64,000 nt of DNA from Physcia stellaris (lineage: Eukaryota; Ascomycota; Lecanoromycetes; Caliciales; Physciaceae), in the NCBI GenBank assembly GCA_018902385.1, contig JABSSW010000004.1:1240001-1304000 (forward strand), given 5' to 3'. Of this stretch, positions 33,290 through 45,144 are shown piece after piece. The translations under genes and the position numbers were made by a program. A model generated the notes under the pieces. The model ran no database searches and was not told the DNA's origin. It worked only from the letters and a program-made list of their open reading frames with translations. How positions within the stretch are numbered: the first letter of the stretch is position 1; the number at the start of each line of letters is the position of its first letter.

Positions 33290-34985
33290 AACAATAAATG
33301 CAAAAATTGCGATAAATCGAATTTTATTTTCAAAAATTGTAAAAACAAAAAATCGAAAAAACATACATGAAAAATAGCATTCGATTCAAAATCAAAAAAA
33401 TAATCGATTTGATGATTTTCAATCAAATTGACACAACGAAAAATTCTATATTGAATGACGAAATTGATTTTAATTTTGACGAATCGTTTACGATCGATAT
33501 CGAAATCAAAAACGTTAAACGTTGTCGAAAAAAATTTCGCATAACTAAATGCAAAAAAACAATGATAAAAATAAATAAAAAATCAAACGAGAAAAACAAA
33601 TTAAAATTCGAAACAATCATGAATTCAAAAACAAAAATCAATTTGATAAATAACATTTTTGTTAAACAATTCGAATTAAAATTATTCAACGTGTTTAATT
33701 GCGAAACAATAATTATCGATAATCATTTTTTCAAAATTTATGATGTTTATTTTGAACAATTCGAAATGTAAAACGAAAACGATGTGAATCGTTTTTTCAA
33801 TAATAATTTTTTAAAAACGAATTTGACATGAAATATAACGTTAAATTTATTATGAATGCAATTATCAAACGCAAAAATAGATTGAAAAATTGACAAAATC
33901 GAATCGTAATCATTGATTGTAAAATCAATTTTTTTTATCGTAAATTGTATCGAGAAAATCGAATCAAAAAAATTAATCAACGTTGTCATCGATAATAAAA
34001 AACAAATTTTTGTTATGTTCGTACGAATTTTTCATGACGAGAAAAAAAACATGAATAACGTACACATCGAACGACGAACACAAATTAATTCGATTTTTGC
34101 GAAATGAAAAATGAATCAAACATCAAAATTATTATATTCGAAATTTTGAAAAAATTCGTTAATTTGACAAATGAAAACAAAATATACGAATAATTTGATT
34201 ACGAATTAAACGATCATGTTATTGATTTAAAATTAAACAAAAAATCTTTTTACGATTTTATTTATTCATTGTCAAAAAACGAATTTAAAATATTACGAAT
34301 TTATTTAAACAAACATTTAAAAACGATTTCATCAAATTTTTCATTTTTTCAATCGAAATATCGATTCTGTTCGTCAAAAAAAAAACGAAATTTTGAAATT
34401 ATGTGTAAATTGCAAAAATTTGAATTTTTGACGATAAAAAATAAATATTCTTTGTCGTTAATCGATGAAAATTTAAATCGTTTGAACAAAATTCGCATTT
34501 ATACAAATTTCGATATAATAACAATATACAATAAATTACGTATTAAAAAAAAACGAATGAAAAACGACGTTCAAAACACGATATGAATATTTTGAATATA
34601 TCGTTTTATTTTTCGATTTTATTAATGCATTTGCGACGTTTCAAAATTTTGTTAATAAAATTTTGATCGAACGATTCGATTTCATTGTTATAATTTATTT
34701 GAACGATATAATTATATATTTCATGAACGAAAAACAATACATCGAAAACGTCAAATAAATATTAAATCGTTTGCGAAAACATAAACTTTTCATCAACATG
34801 AAAAAATGTAAATTTTTTAAAAACAACATTGATTTTTTAAATTTCGTTATATTTTCAAAAAAAATACAAATGCGAAGAAATAAAATCGATGTTATACAAA
34901 AATGATCGACGTTCAAAAACGTATCAAAAATTTTGAAATTTTTTGAATTGTGCAATTTTTATAAACGATTTATTAAAAATTTCTA
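33290..34985 (+). mobile_element. Ty3/Gypsy LTR retrotransposon fossil, partial
   Basis: Parts in order on the plus strand are a gag-end zinc-knuckle-like segment (about 33297-33350), an aspartic-protease region (about 33600-33990) and a reverse-transcriptase region (about 34260-34980). The order fits Ty3/Gypsy. The element is broken in many places, heavily AT-shifted and ends abruptly at the GC island. No LTR pair was found for it. It looks old. Confidence 0.65.
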
Positions 34986-35190
34986 TTGAAAGAATCATGA
35001 GTGACTATCATTCTATTGCTCTGAATCTCGTTGTTCTAGTAAGTTACATGCAGGTGGGAGCACAAGAAGTGTGCGGATGCCAAGGCACTAGTTCCAACAA
35101 GGACGCACTAGTCCTGCTTTCGTCAGGTTATACCAAGTGGATCCTGACTGCAGCACCTGCACAGCACACCTGCGGAGGCTGTATTTCCAA
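34979..35190 (+). repeat. unmutated copy of 0.2-kb direct repeat
   Basis: Starts CTATTGAAAGAATCATGAG and ends GTATTTCCAAC. It aligns without gaps, by eye, to 38090-38300 in the same orientation. Confidence 0.9.
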
Positions 35191-35244
35191 CACTCCCCCA
35201 CAGCAACCGCTTGTGCCACCTGCCCTGTATCCTAACGAGCCCAG

Positions 35245-35371
35245 CCTGGAGCTTCCGTGCAAGCTCCCCAGCGATGTAACTCCCCAGCGATGTAACTCCC
35301 CAGCGATGTGGCCCCCAGCGATGTGACTCCCCCAGCGATGCATTGCCTGGAGCTTCCGAGCAAGCTCCCCC
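35245..35371. repeat. 16-bp minisatellite with flanking repeat
   Basis: CAGCGATG starts at 35269, 35285, 35301, 35316 and 35333, giving five units of 15-17 bp with CTCCC spacers. The array is bracketed by two copies of CCTGGAGCTTCCG(T/A)GCAAG, at about 35245 and 35346. Confidence 0.9.
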
Positions 35372-35971
35372 AACCTGGTATGACGTAGGTCCTAACGGGC
35401 TAGGCCATACACCGATGCGAAGACTGCAGAAACGAACGAATCGAGGTCCGATTACCTGTTGGCGTTCAGATGTGACGTAAGGCCGAAATGTAAGGCGTGC
35501 GACCGAGCATCTGAAGGATTGCGACGTTCTGGGTTTCTCCATGAGGTAAAGCATCGATGTGAGATCCGGTACCTAGAATTGGATGGAAGGTATATCATGG
35601 AGCAAGTACCAATTGCCTGAGTAGTGCGATATTGACGAGAGTGCGGGTCACACCATGATCTGGAAGCATCATTGTGGATTTCAGGGTTCTCAGGTACTTT
35701 TTGCGACATCAATGGTTCAATCCTTATGTAATTTGGCTGTAGGAAGTCCATAAGGTATGCCAACGATGTGGGACAGACAGAAAATGGTCGAGAAATCGAT
35801 AAGAAAGGAGTGTACCGATGTAAAGAGTGCAGATTCGGGCTTTTCGGTTCTGACTAAGTCCTGCCAGAGAATCAGGTCGATTAGTATGCGAAAAGGTCAG
35901 ATATCTCCAGCACTATTTGTCCTTCTTGATCGAGTTCCTGCTCTGCAAGGCCGGGTATGTAATATGGCTGC

Positions 35972-36059
35972 ATAGTACGCTCCCCCGAAGCGGTACTATG
36001 TGACTCTATCGAGTTCCGAGTGTGTAATGACTGGATAGTACGCTCCCCCGAAGCGGTAC
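35972..36059. repeat. duplicated 25-bp hairpin-like motif
   Basis: Two identical 25-bp copies (35972-35996 and 36035-36059), 63 bp apart, contain AGTACGCT...AGCGGTAC. The arms can pair with one bulged G around a CCCCCGA loop. Function is unknown. Confidence 0.85.
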
Positions 36060-36539
36060 AATCTAGTCTGTTCCTTCTCTTCTAACAACTGTTCGTACAG
36101 TACGTCAAGTACGACGACTGTACTCATTCTCTCTCTTTCGTATTTATCGGGCGACTAAGTCTCAAAAATAGTAAAAAAAGAAACAATTGATTAGTCGTGT
36201 TAGATCAAAACGAAATCACAACAAAGATAAGTTTTTATCATATTCGTTAAACAATAAACAAACAAACAAAGCATACAACAACTTGTAAAACTTTTTCAAA
36301 TCGATGATAGAACGAAAAAAACGAAACATCGAATTCATTAAAACAACAACTTTTAGCTTTTTCAAATCGATCAACGATTAATAGAAAGAACGAGCGAGCA
36401 AACAAACAAACAACATGTTAATTTTTTCAAAGTAATGATTTCGAAAAGATCAATACTTTTTCAAAGTAAAATGAAGAAAAACGAAACGTCAATAACGTTG
36501 TTTCATGAATATTTCATTATTTTCAACTTTGAAGACATT

Positions 36540-37400
36540 TGACATAACTCAATCGATAAATCGATAAATGACAAAACGTTTTTGACAATGTTTGCAAACA
36601 GAAAATGAACGCGAAAATGTCGAAAAAAGAAACGCATCGAAGCAAATCGAAAAAAAAAAATAAATGAAATCGAAAATCATCGCGAAATCGAAAATTGACG
36701 CGAAACGTTTTCGCGAACATGTGTTGATTCAAATGTTTCGAATTTGATCGATTTCGAAACAAATGAAATCGTCGCATGAAAATATGACGTAATGCGATTT
36801 TGTATGAAATCACATTTGTTTGCGAAATTGCATTTGTCAAAATCGCGAAAAGAAAGCGAGCGCATTTGATGTCGTTGCAAATCAAATGAATTCGACTTTT
36901 CAACGAATATGCGAAACAAATCGTTTACGATGAAATAAAATCTCGATGCAAAAGTTCGAGACGAAGTAGACGAGCAAATAATGTTTGCATTTTTCGAGAA
37001 TTTGCACATCGATTTGAATGTCGCAATCGAAAAACGAGAAAGTTTCGATGCAACGACTGATCGTGAGACGATTTCTGTTCAAGATATCGACTTTCTTGAT
37101 GTTGCAATCGACGAGAATTTTGATGAAATAACTGATGACTCGATTATTGATTTCGATGATGCGTTTTCTGAACGTTCGCGTACAATTTCTGATGCGAGCA
37201 TCGAGAGAAATAAGAATTTCGACGACGAGAAAGATGAGAAAATTATCGATTCAGATGACGAAACAGAAAAAATAAAAAATAAAACAACAGACTCAACAGA
37301 TTGTTGAGCAGACTGTTTCGATTTTTTCGCATGTCGATTGCGAATATGTTCGTGTAACTTGATGTTGTTGTCAAATTTGATCGTTTTGCAACGTTTGCGA
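36540..37400 (-). mobile_element. degraded copy of the C2H2 repeat-family ORF
   Basis: Reading on the minus strand, a finger-like segment ending KLHEHIR lies near 37330-37390. A block with VNDLFRIFVEKS lies near 36900 and one with NRITSYF near 36770. The order and the motifs match the 20742-21404 copy. The copy is broken and AT-shifted. Whether it belonged to an LTR element or another mobile element is not clear. Confidence 0.55.
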
Positions 37401-38089
37401 CGTATATTTTCTCTGCTCGTTTTTGAGCTAATCGAGTTTTTTCTTTTGTTTTAATAATTTCTTCGTTTTCTGTTTGAGTTTGTTTTTGATTTTCGATTCA
37501 TGTTTACGCATCAAATAATTCTCTTGTGCTTTTTTTGTTTGAACGAATCAAGCGCACTTTTGATTGATTTGATTCTGTTGATGTTGCTCGTACAAACATC
37601 GAAAATTTTGCGTTATTGACTTATTCGCGAATATGTCATTGACTGAAATGCAAATGCATAGAAAAAAAAATCAAAAAAGAAAATCAGATGCGAATTCGGA
37701 AATGAACGATGCGAAACTCGCAAAAAAAATACGAATCGTCATTCTGACTGAGTGATAAATAGATTTCGCGTAGAAATTCGATATCGTAAATACGCGAATT
37801 CGTGACGAATTCGAAAGATGAATGTTTCGAAAAGCTCGTAGATAAATGAATAGATAAATGTTATCGATGTAATTGAGAATGTATCAAGATATTGAATATT
37901 GCTCGATTGCAATTGAGTCGATTTCTGATTTGACAAGATTGAATATTTCATTGAGTTGATATTGTTGTTGTATTGCAAATCTGTTGTATTTCGTGCGATT
38001 AATTACTATTGTTCATGACGTGTTTCGACATGTTGTTGCTGTAATTGATACTAAATGTAACGAAAACTGTTAATTCGATTCTCATAATC

Positions 38090-38300
38090 TATTGAAAAAA
38101 TCATGAATGATTATCATTCTATTGCTCTGAATCTCGTTGTTTTAGTAAGTTACATGCAGATAAGAGCACAAAAAGTGTGCGAATGTCAAGACATTAATTT
38201 CAACAAAAACGCATTAATTTTGTTTTCGTCAAATTATATCAAGTGAATTTTGATTGCAACATTTGCACAACACATTTGCGAAAATTGTATTTTCAACAAT
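38090..38300 (+). repeat. mutated copy of 0.2-kb direct repeat
   Basis: Gap-free counterpart of 34979-35190, with about 38 transitions in about 200 bp and essentially no other change. It ends where similarity stops, near 38299. Confidence 0.9.
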
Positions 38301-39084
38301 TTCAATAAATTGACATTATTTTTAATTTTAATGTTAAAAAAATCAACAAAATTTTATTAAAAAAATTAAACGAAAACGTAATTCAAACAAAAATCGAAAC
38401 AAAAATTACAACAAAAAACGATTATCGAATGATTTTTTGATTTTCGAAATTTACGAAATTTTCAAACATTTACGAAATGCATTTTTAAAAATATTTATTT
38501 TATAATATTTCGATTCGATTAAATTTATACGTTTGAAAATCGACGTTTCGAACAAAACAATAAATAAAATTTTTTGATAATTCGACGATCAAAATCATTG
38601 ACATTCGATAATTTATTTTTTTAAAAAATTAAATTTAACGAAATGCAATTATGAAATTCACGACAAAAAATTTTTGATTATAATTTTCGCATTCAAACAA
38701 TAACGTCATTATTTCGAAAAAACGAAAAAACAAATATTCGTTTTGACGAATTATCGAAATTTCAATCGTTTTATAATCACAACGAAATTATCATTTCGAA
38801 AAATACGATGAACGTAAAAATTGTTTCGTTACAATTTCGTTATCGATTATCGTTTTGACAACAAAAATTTTGCAAACGATTTATTTCGACGATTTGATTA
38901 TATAATCACAATTAAAAAAAAATTAAAAATAATCGTTAAATTTTAACGCGTTTGCGACAATTTTTGCAATCGATTTCGAACGAATTTTAAATTTGCGTGA
39001 ACGAAATTAAAACGACAATGTTCGAATTTAATAATGAAAAAAACAAATTTGCGAATGATTTTTTTGATTTTCAAAAATTATATT
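38301..39084. other. AT-rich, nothing recognised
   Basis: No domain or repeat unit could be seen. Confidence 0.4.
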
Positions 39085-39350
39085 GTTAAATGAATTCAAA
39101 TTGAAATGATTTTCGTCGAATTTAAAAATTTTCGACATTTTGAAATTTTTTTCAATTATTTCGATTATTTCGTTATATCAAACGCAATTTTCAAAATGAA
39201 ATTATAATTTTGTTTATAAAAATCTTTTTTTTATATTTGATTTACAATTTAAATTTAATTATAATATATTATATATTCAATGTTAAAAAGTATTTTATTA
39301 CGTAATATTGCGACAATCAAAATTTATTCAAATAATGTTTTTTCACATTT
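39085..39350 (+). repeat. dispersed repeat, copy 1
   Basis: About 265 bp similar, same orientation, to 46140-46405. Shared strings include GATTTTCGTCGAATTTAAAA and AAACGCAATTTTCAAAATGA. This copy is the more mutated of the two. Confidence 0.85.
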
Positions 39351-39360
39351 TTTAACATTC

Positions 39361-39610
39361 ATTTTAACGATAATCGATATCGATTATCAATTGATTTTGA
39401 TAAATGAAATTAAAATTAACTAAATTCATTATCAACAAAAAAAATTTTGTTGATAATGAATCGAGTTTTCAATGAATAATGTTCGTATCAAAAATCTGAA
39501 ATCAGATTTGAAATTTACGCAAAATTTTCATCAAAATACACATACATTATGACTCGATCGAATTAACGTCTGATTTTTTAAAAATTTTTGAAACTTTTTT
39601 TGAAACGAAA
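39361..39610 (+). repeat. diverged relative of the 42440 satellite
   Basis: Segments match 42453-42600 in order: TTTTAACG, GATTTTGATAAATGAAATTA, the paired TTGATAATGAATCGAG arms, and GAAATTTACG. It is much more AT-shifted than the 42440 copies. Confidence 0.65.
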
Positions 39611-42439
39611 ACGTCGAAAAATGTTCGATTGATTTCGACGCTCGAAATCGATTTCGAGTCGTTTAATCAAATAGTCAAAATCATTGTTTTTCATTGTTTC
39701 AAATCAACAAAAATTCGTCAAAAACAAATTTCAAACGATTGAAATTTGTTTTAAATCGTTCATTGTTGATTCAAAATTTACATTTGAAATATTTAATTGT
39801 TTTAAAATGTTTCAAAATTCATCAAATTGTTTTCGTATTTTCAACAATTTTGTTTATTGAACGTTTTTATGTTTTTTTCATGTTGTTTCGTGCGCGTTAT
39901 GTATCATTTTGTATTTTCGTTTCTTTAATGATTTTTTCATTTATGTCATTTTTTTCGTTTTGAATATTTATATCGTTTTTTTCATTTTGAATATTTATAT
40001 CGTTTTTTTATTTGATTATTCATATCGTTTTTTCTGTTTTGAATATTTATATCGTTTTTTTTAATTTGAATATTTATAACGTCATTTCGATTTTTGAATC
40101 ATTGACAATTTATATTGTTTTTGTAATATTAAATTTGTTTTATTTTTCTCATTTCGCGCACGTTTTGAATTTTTTGTTTTACGATGATCGTTAACGCAAT
40201 TTTTATCATTGTATTTATTAATTCGTATTAAATTATTAATTAAATTTTAATTGATTGTTTTTTTTAAACACGAAATGCAAAATTTTTATTCAATATATAT
40301 TAAATCGTTTTCATCATCACATTATTTCGCATCGTTATTGATTTTTCGAAATATTTTTTATAATTTATTTGCAATTTTTTTTTCATTGAATTGTAATTTT
40401 CATTTGTTTTGATAAATCAGAATTTTCGATGCAAAATATATTTAAATATTTTTTCGTTTTGTATATTCATTTTTTTACATCATGTTTATCAATTCAAATC
40501 GTACGAAAACGTTCATTTTTGATTGTTTTGTTGTTCAATAAAATGATAAATTTCATTTTTTTCGACGATTCGATTTCAAAATTTGCGTTTTTTATATTTT
40601 GTTATTTATGATTGAACAATAAACACATTGACATCGCATGTGTGAATTCGATTTATCAATTTTTCAACACGTTTTTTAGTTTTTTCGTTTTCGTATGAAA
40701 TTCGTTTTTTTTTATTTCGCGTTGTTTTTTTTGTTTTCAATGAATCGACATTTGAATTTTCGACAATTGATATCACGCGATCATTGTTTGTAGAAAATTT
40801 AAAAACGAAACGACATTTTGAAATCGTGTCAAATTTTTTTTTCAAAAAACATGATATGATTTTGTTGTAATTGACATTAATATTTCGATTGACGATTTCA
40901 TCGATTAAATTCGAATTATTAATATCAATTTGACAATTGTTGAACGTAAAAATTCGTAAAACAATTTTTTTGTTGTTTCGCAAAATTTTGATTGTTTCGA
41001 TCGAATAATCACATTTTAATGAAATGATTTTTGATGTTTCATTGTTTTTTGCGTTAATTGTGATTCGATTTTAAATTTTGTTTTGAAAATATTTGCAAAT
41101 TTCGTTTTAAATTTGAAAATTCAAATTTTTTCATGTTAATATGTAAAATTCGTAATTGTTTATTGCATATCAATATTTTAAAAAATCGAAACGACGTGTA
41201 TTATATTTTTCATTGTCAAATTTTCGAATATCATGTTTGTTTTTTTGTCATTCGCAAAGAATTTTCTAATCGCATAATATATGATTGTAATTACAAAAAA
41301 TGTTATAACAAAACGAAATTTATTAAATATGTTTTTGATGTACATTTGAAAATCGAAATCATTTTTGAAATTTTTGAAAAACAAATCGTAAATCGCGATG
41401 ATTATAATATCGATTATAAATGATATAAATTACACAAACATTTGTAAATTTGTATCATGATTGTTGACACGCAATTATTTATTCTCGATTCAAAATTCTT
41501 ATAATTAAAACGAATGAAAACATGATTGTGTAACAATTTTGCAATCAATTGATGAAAATTGACAATGATTTCGATTTTATAATACGAAATCATTATGTTT
41601 TTGATTTTGTAAATTGCATTAAATCGAAAAACGTCGATTGAATCGTACATTTGTGTTGAAATTAATATATTTGCATATATTCGACGTAAATAATTTTACG
41701 ATTCGCGTTTCGAAATTTTGCGATACATTTATAATTTTCGAATGTCGTTTTATGTTGCGTTCAAACATTCGTTTGTATTTTTGTTACATTTTCAAAATAA
41801 AATCGTTGATCGCATTGAGATTATATTTTGTTCAAATATTTAATTTGATTTTGATACATTCATTGAATATTAATGTTTGAAAATAAAAAAAAATTCGTTT
41901 CATCAAATTTGCATGTTCATCATTAAAGAAATTTTTTTTGTTTTTTCGTCGTTTGATGATTTTTCAACATCATCGTGTAATCGAAATTTCGTTCGAACAT
42001 TCATGTGACAAATAATTTTGTCGAAAAAAATATCGATTTATATCATGTCGATATTTTCGATTGTTCGTTTTTAATAAAAAAATGAATTCGTTTGATCTGT
42101 TTCGATTTAATGACGATTTTTTTTCACGATCGATGTAAAAATGTTTGAAATATTAATTAATATCGAAATTTTAAATTGTAAATGATTTAATACATTGTTT
42201 GATATTTTTTGAATAATATGATTTACAATAATGATCAAACGTCGTTTTGATGTGATATTCATATTCTTTTTTGAATTTTTATTGTTGTTGTCGTTTTTTG
42301 TATCGATTTTGTCGTTCGATATATTTTTGAAATTATTCGAAATAATTTTGCGTTTTTGAATGATTTTTTTTGTTTTTTTTCTGTTGTATTGTTTAGATGT
42401 ATTTTATTATATGCGTGCAAATGATTAATTTGTTTTTAA
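39611..42439. other. AT-rich, T-rich plus strand, unidentified
   Basis: Long T-rich frames with no recognisable domain, for example minus 40606-40983. No repeat unit was recognised. Confidence 0.4.
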
Positions 42440-43215
42440 ATTTAACATTTATTTTAACGGAAGTGATGCATCACTTTCAACCGATTTGATGAATGAAATT
42501 AGAATTACTTAGCTTCACTTTCAATCACTAGAGAATCTGTTGAAAGTGAAGTCGTTTCTCGATGAATATTGCATTTATCGAAAATCTGAAACCAGTTCTG
42601 AAATCTACGTAAAAAATGAAGTTAAAAAGACATATGGTTTGTCCGGATCGGGTTAGCGACTAATTTGTTACGAATTTTTCAAATTTTGTTCACTCGAAAT
42701 TTCTCGAAGTCTCGAGATTTGGTTGGAAGTGAAGTCGTTTCTCGATGAATGATACACGTATCAAAAATTTGAAACCAGTTCTGAAATTTACGTAAAAAAC
42801 AGAATTGAAAAGTGATAAGATTGGGCCGAATCGGGCTAGCGACTAATTTGTTACGAGTTTTTCAAATTGAAAACTTCGAGATTTGATTGAAAATGAAGTC
42901 GATTCTCGATGAATATTACACGTATCGAAAATCTAAAATCAGTTCTGAAATTTACGTAAAAAATGTTATTGAAAAGTGATGAGGTTGGATCGAATCGGGC
43001 TAGCGACTAATTTGTTACGAATTTTGAAAATTTTGAACTCGTAAATTTTTCGAAATTTCGACTTTTAATTGAACGTGAAGTCATTTCTCGATGAAAATTA
43101 CACGTATCGAAATTCTAAAATCAATTATGAAATTTTCGTGAAAAATGAAATTAAAAAGTGATAAAATTGAAATTAATCACATTAACGATTAATTTTATAC
43201 GAATTTTTGAAATTT
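42440..43215 (+). repeat. satellite, four ~164-183-bp units
   Basis: Units are marked by GTGAAGTCGTTTCTCGATGA or close variants near 42548, 42729, 42893 and 43076. Each unit also has AAATCTGAAACCAGTTCTGA- and GCGACTAATTTGTTACGA-like segments. AT-shift increases from the first to the last unit. A palindromic ACTTTCAA...TTGAAAGT pair precedes the first unit. Confidence 0.9.
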
Positions 43216-43900
43216 TCGTCGAAAAAATGATTCGAATATCGAATTTTCTTGCGTACAATTGATTTAAAAATTGACGTAAAATTTGACAATTTTATGAAAA
43301 AAAAAACGTTATTGAAATTGCTATTAAAATTGATATATAAATTGTAAATAAAAGAAAATTAACATGTTATCATTGTATATTAAAAATAAATTAATAATTT
43401 AAATCAATATAATTCGAATTTCAAATTTACATTGTATTTCGAAAAATTATTGAATTTTATGATCACAAATTCTCAAAATAATTTTCTTGTTCGTTCGAAA
43501 ATGAAATAAATTTCTATAACAATTAAAATTTTATAATTTTTAATACAAATTATTGATCATTTACATTAAATCGTTTGTATTCACGAATGATAATTTTATT
43601 CAATCGTTTTTTATCGTTTTCGTCGTCATAAACAATATTTATTCAAAAATAATTTTCGATATTTTGTTTTGATTTAAGCAAATAAATCAAAAATTCGTCA
43701 TTGATTATAAAATTTGAATCAATAAAATCAACAAAATATGTTTCGAAATCGTCAATTGTTGTAAAGTAATTGTTAGAATTTTCGTGTACAAAAATCGACA
43801 TATTTATGTTGAATAATAAATATATTCATTGTATGATGAATTTTGATTGAATAAATGATTTGAATCAACAAAAAAAATAAACGTGAAATGATGATTGTTT
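43216..43900. other. AT-rich, nothing recognised
   Basis: No domain or repeat unit was seen. Confidence 0.4.
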
Positions 43901-43929
43901 AAATAAACATGAAAATTCATTCAAAAATA

Positions 43930-44560
43930 AAATTAATTCATAAATAAATATTTTTATTCATGTACGAATAAATTGAATATTATTTACAATAGAAATTTAT
44001 TTATGCACGATTAAATAAATATTCATGCACGAATATAATTTAATTGATGCACGAATAAAATTTATTTAATACACGAGTAAAATTTAATTTATGCACGAAT
44101 AAAATTTAATTCATACACGAATAAAATTTATTTGATGCATGAATATAATTTAATTTATACACGAATATAATTTAATTCATGCACGAATATAATTTAATTT
44201 ATGCACGATTAAAAATTATAATAATAAAAATAAATATTCATGCACGAATAAATTTAATAATTCTAACAATACAAATTAACTTTTACACGAATCAATTTAA
44301 TTCACGCACGAATAAAAAAATATTCGTGCATAAATAAATAAATATTCGTGCATGAACAAAAAAATATTCGTGCATAAATAAATAAATATTCATGCACGAA
44401 TAAATTTAATAATTTTAACAATACAAATTAATTTTTACACGAATCAATTTAATTCACGCACGAATAAATAAATATTCGTGCATAAATAAATAAATATTCG
44501 TGCATAAACAAAAAAATATTCGTGCATAAATAAATAAATATTCATGCACGAATAAATTTA
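43930..44560. repeat. TGCACGAATA minisatellite with 152-bp higher order
   Basis: Dense iterations of TGCACGAATAAAATTTAA, and of its partial inverse TATTCGTGCATAAATAAATA. In the right half a 152-bp higher-order unit recurs, starting ATTCATGCACGAATAAATTT at 44236, 44388 and 44540. Confidence 0.9.
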
Positions 44561-44649
44561 ATAAATTCAATAATAAAATTTTAATTTTTTTGCAATATAT
44601 AAACAACGAAATTTTCTTTGTAATTTTTTTTCAATCATTCACATTTTTT

Positions 44650-44870
44650 ACATTTTCACATATTTACACACGAAACATACACACGATACACATATTCGCA
44701 ACAAATATACAAAATATACACACGAAACACACATACGACATATATATTCAAACGATATACACAAAACACAAACACGAAACACACGCACGAAATATACACA
44801 AACAACATATTCACAACACATATACACGTATAACGTTTACACGTATTACATACGCGAAATACAATTCAAA
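44650..44870. repeat. ACACGA/ATACAC-rich microsatellite-like tract
   Basis: Degenerate iterations of ACACACGAAACAC and ATATACAC. The 107-codon frame over it is composition only. Confidence 0.8.
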
Positions 44871-44939
44871 TATAAAAAAAATTTTCAACGTTAAATTTAT
44901 TTCAATTTGTTAATTTGTTTTTTGTTTGTTTTTTCAATT

Positions 44940-45102
44940 GTTTTTTCATTGTTGCTTTATTGCTTTATTGTTATATTGTTTTATTGTTTTTTGTTTATTG
45001 TTTATTGTTTTATTGTTTTATTGTTTTATTGCTTTATTGTTTTATTGTTTTATTGTTTTATTGTTTTATTGTTTTATTGTTTTATTGTTTTATTGTTTAC
45101 GT
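44940..45102. repeat. (ATTGTTTT)n 8-bp tandem repeat
   Basis: Near-perfect 8-bp units, longest between about 45008 and 45100, with a few GC-containing variants (ATTGCTTT). It sits just upstream of the OrsD-like ORF. Confidence 0.9.
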
Positions 45103-45144
45103 TCTTATTTCTATTTGTTTCATTAAAAAAAACAATTTTTGAAA

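Larger units (their letters stand above)
34994..36180. other. normal-composition island inside AT-rich block
   Basis: About 1.2 kb with frequent GG and CC, entered within a few bases at about 34994 and left more gradually by about 36180. It contains no recognisable gene. Its first 200 bp have a mutated copy at 38090-38300. It holds a 16-bp minisatellite and a duplicated hairpin-like motif, listed below. It could be a young repeat insertion or part of an LTR-like terminal region; I cannot decide. Confidence 0.8.

Noticed and set aside
36981-37307. Plus-strand 108-codon acidic frame
   Set aside because: It is antisense to the degraded C2H2-family copy, whose motifs are recognisable on the minus strand.
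43930-44560. Possible CRISPR-like array
   Set aside because: Units are AT-rich satellite repeats without unique spacers, in a eukaryotic context.
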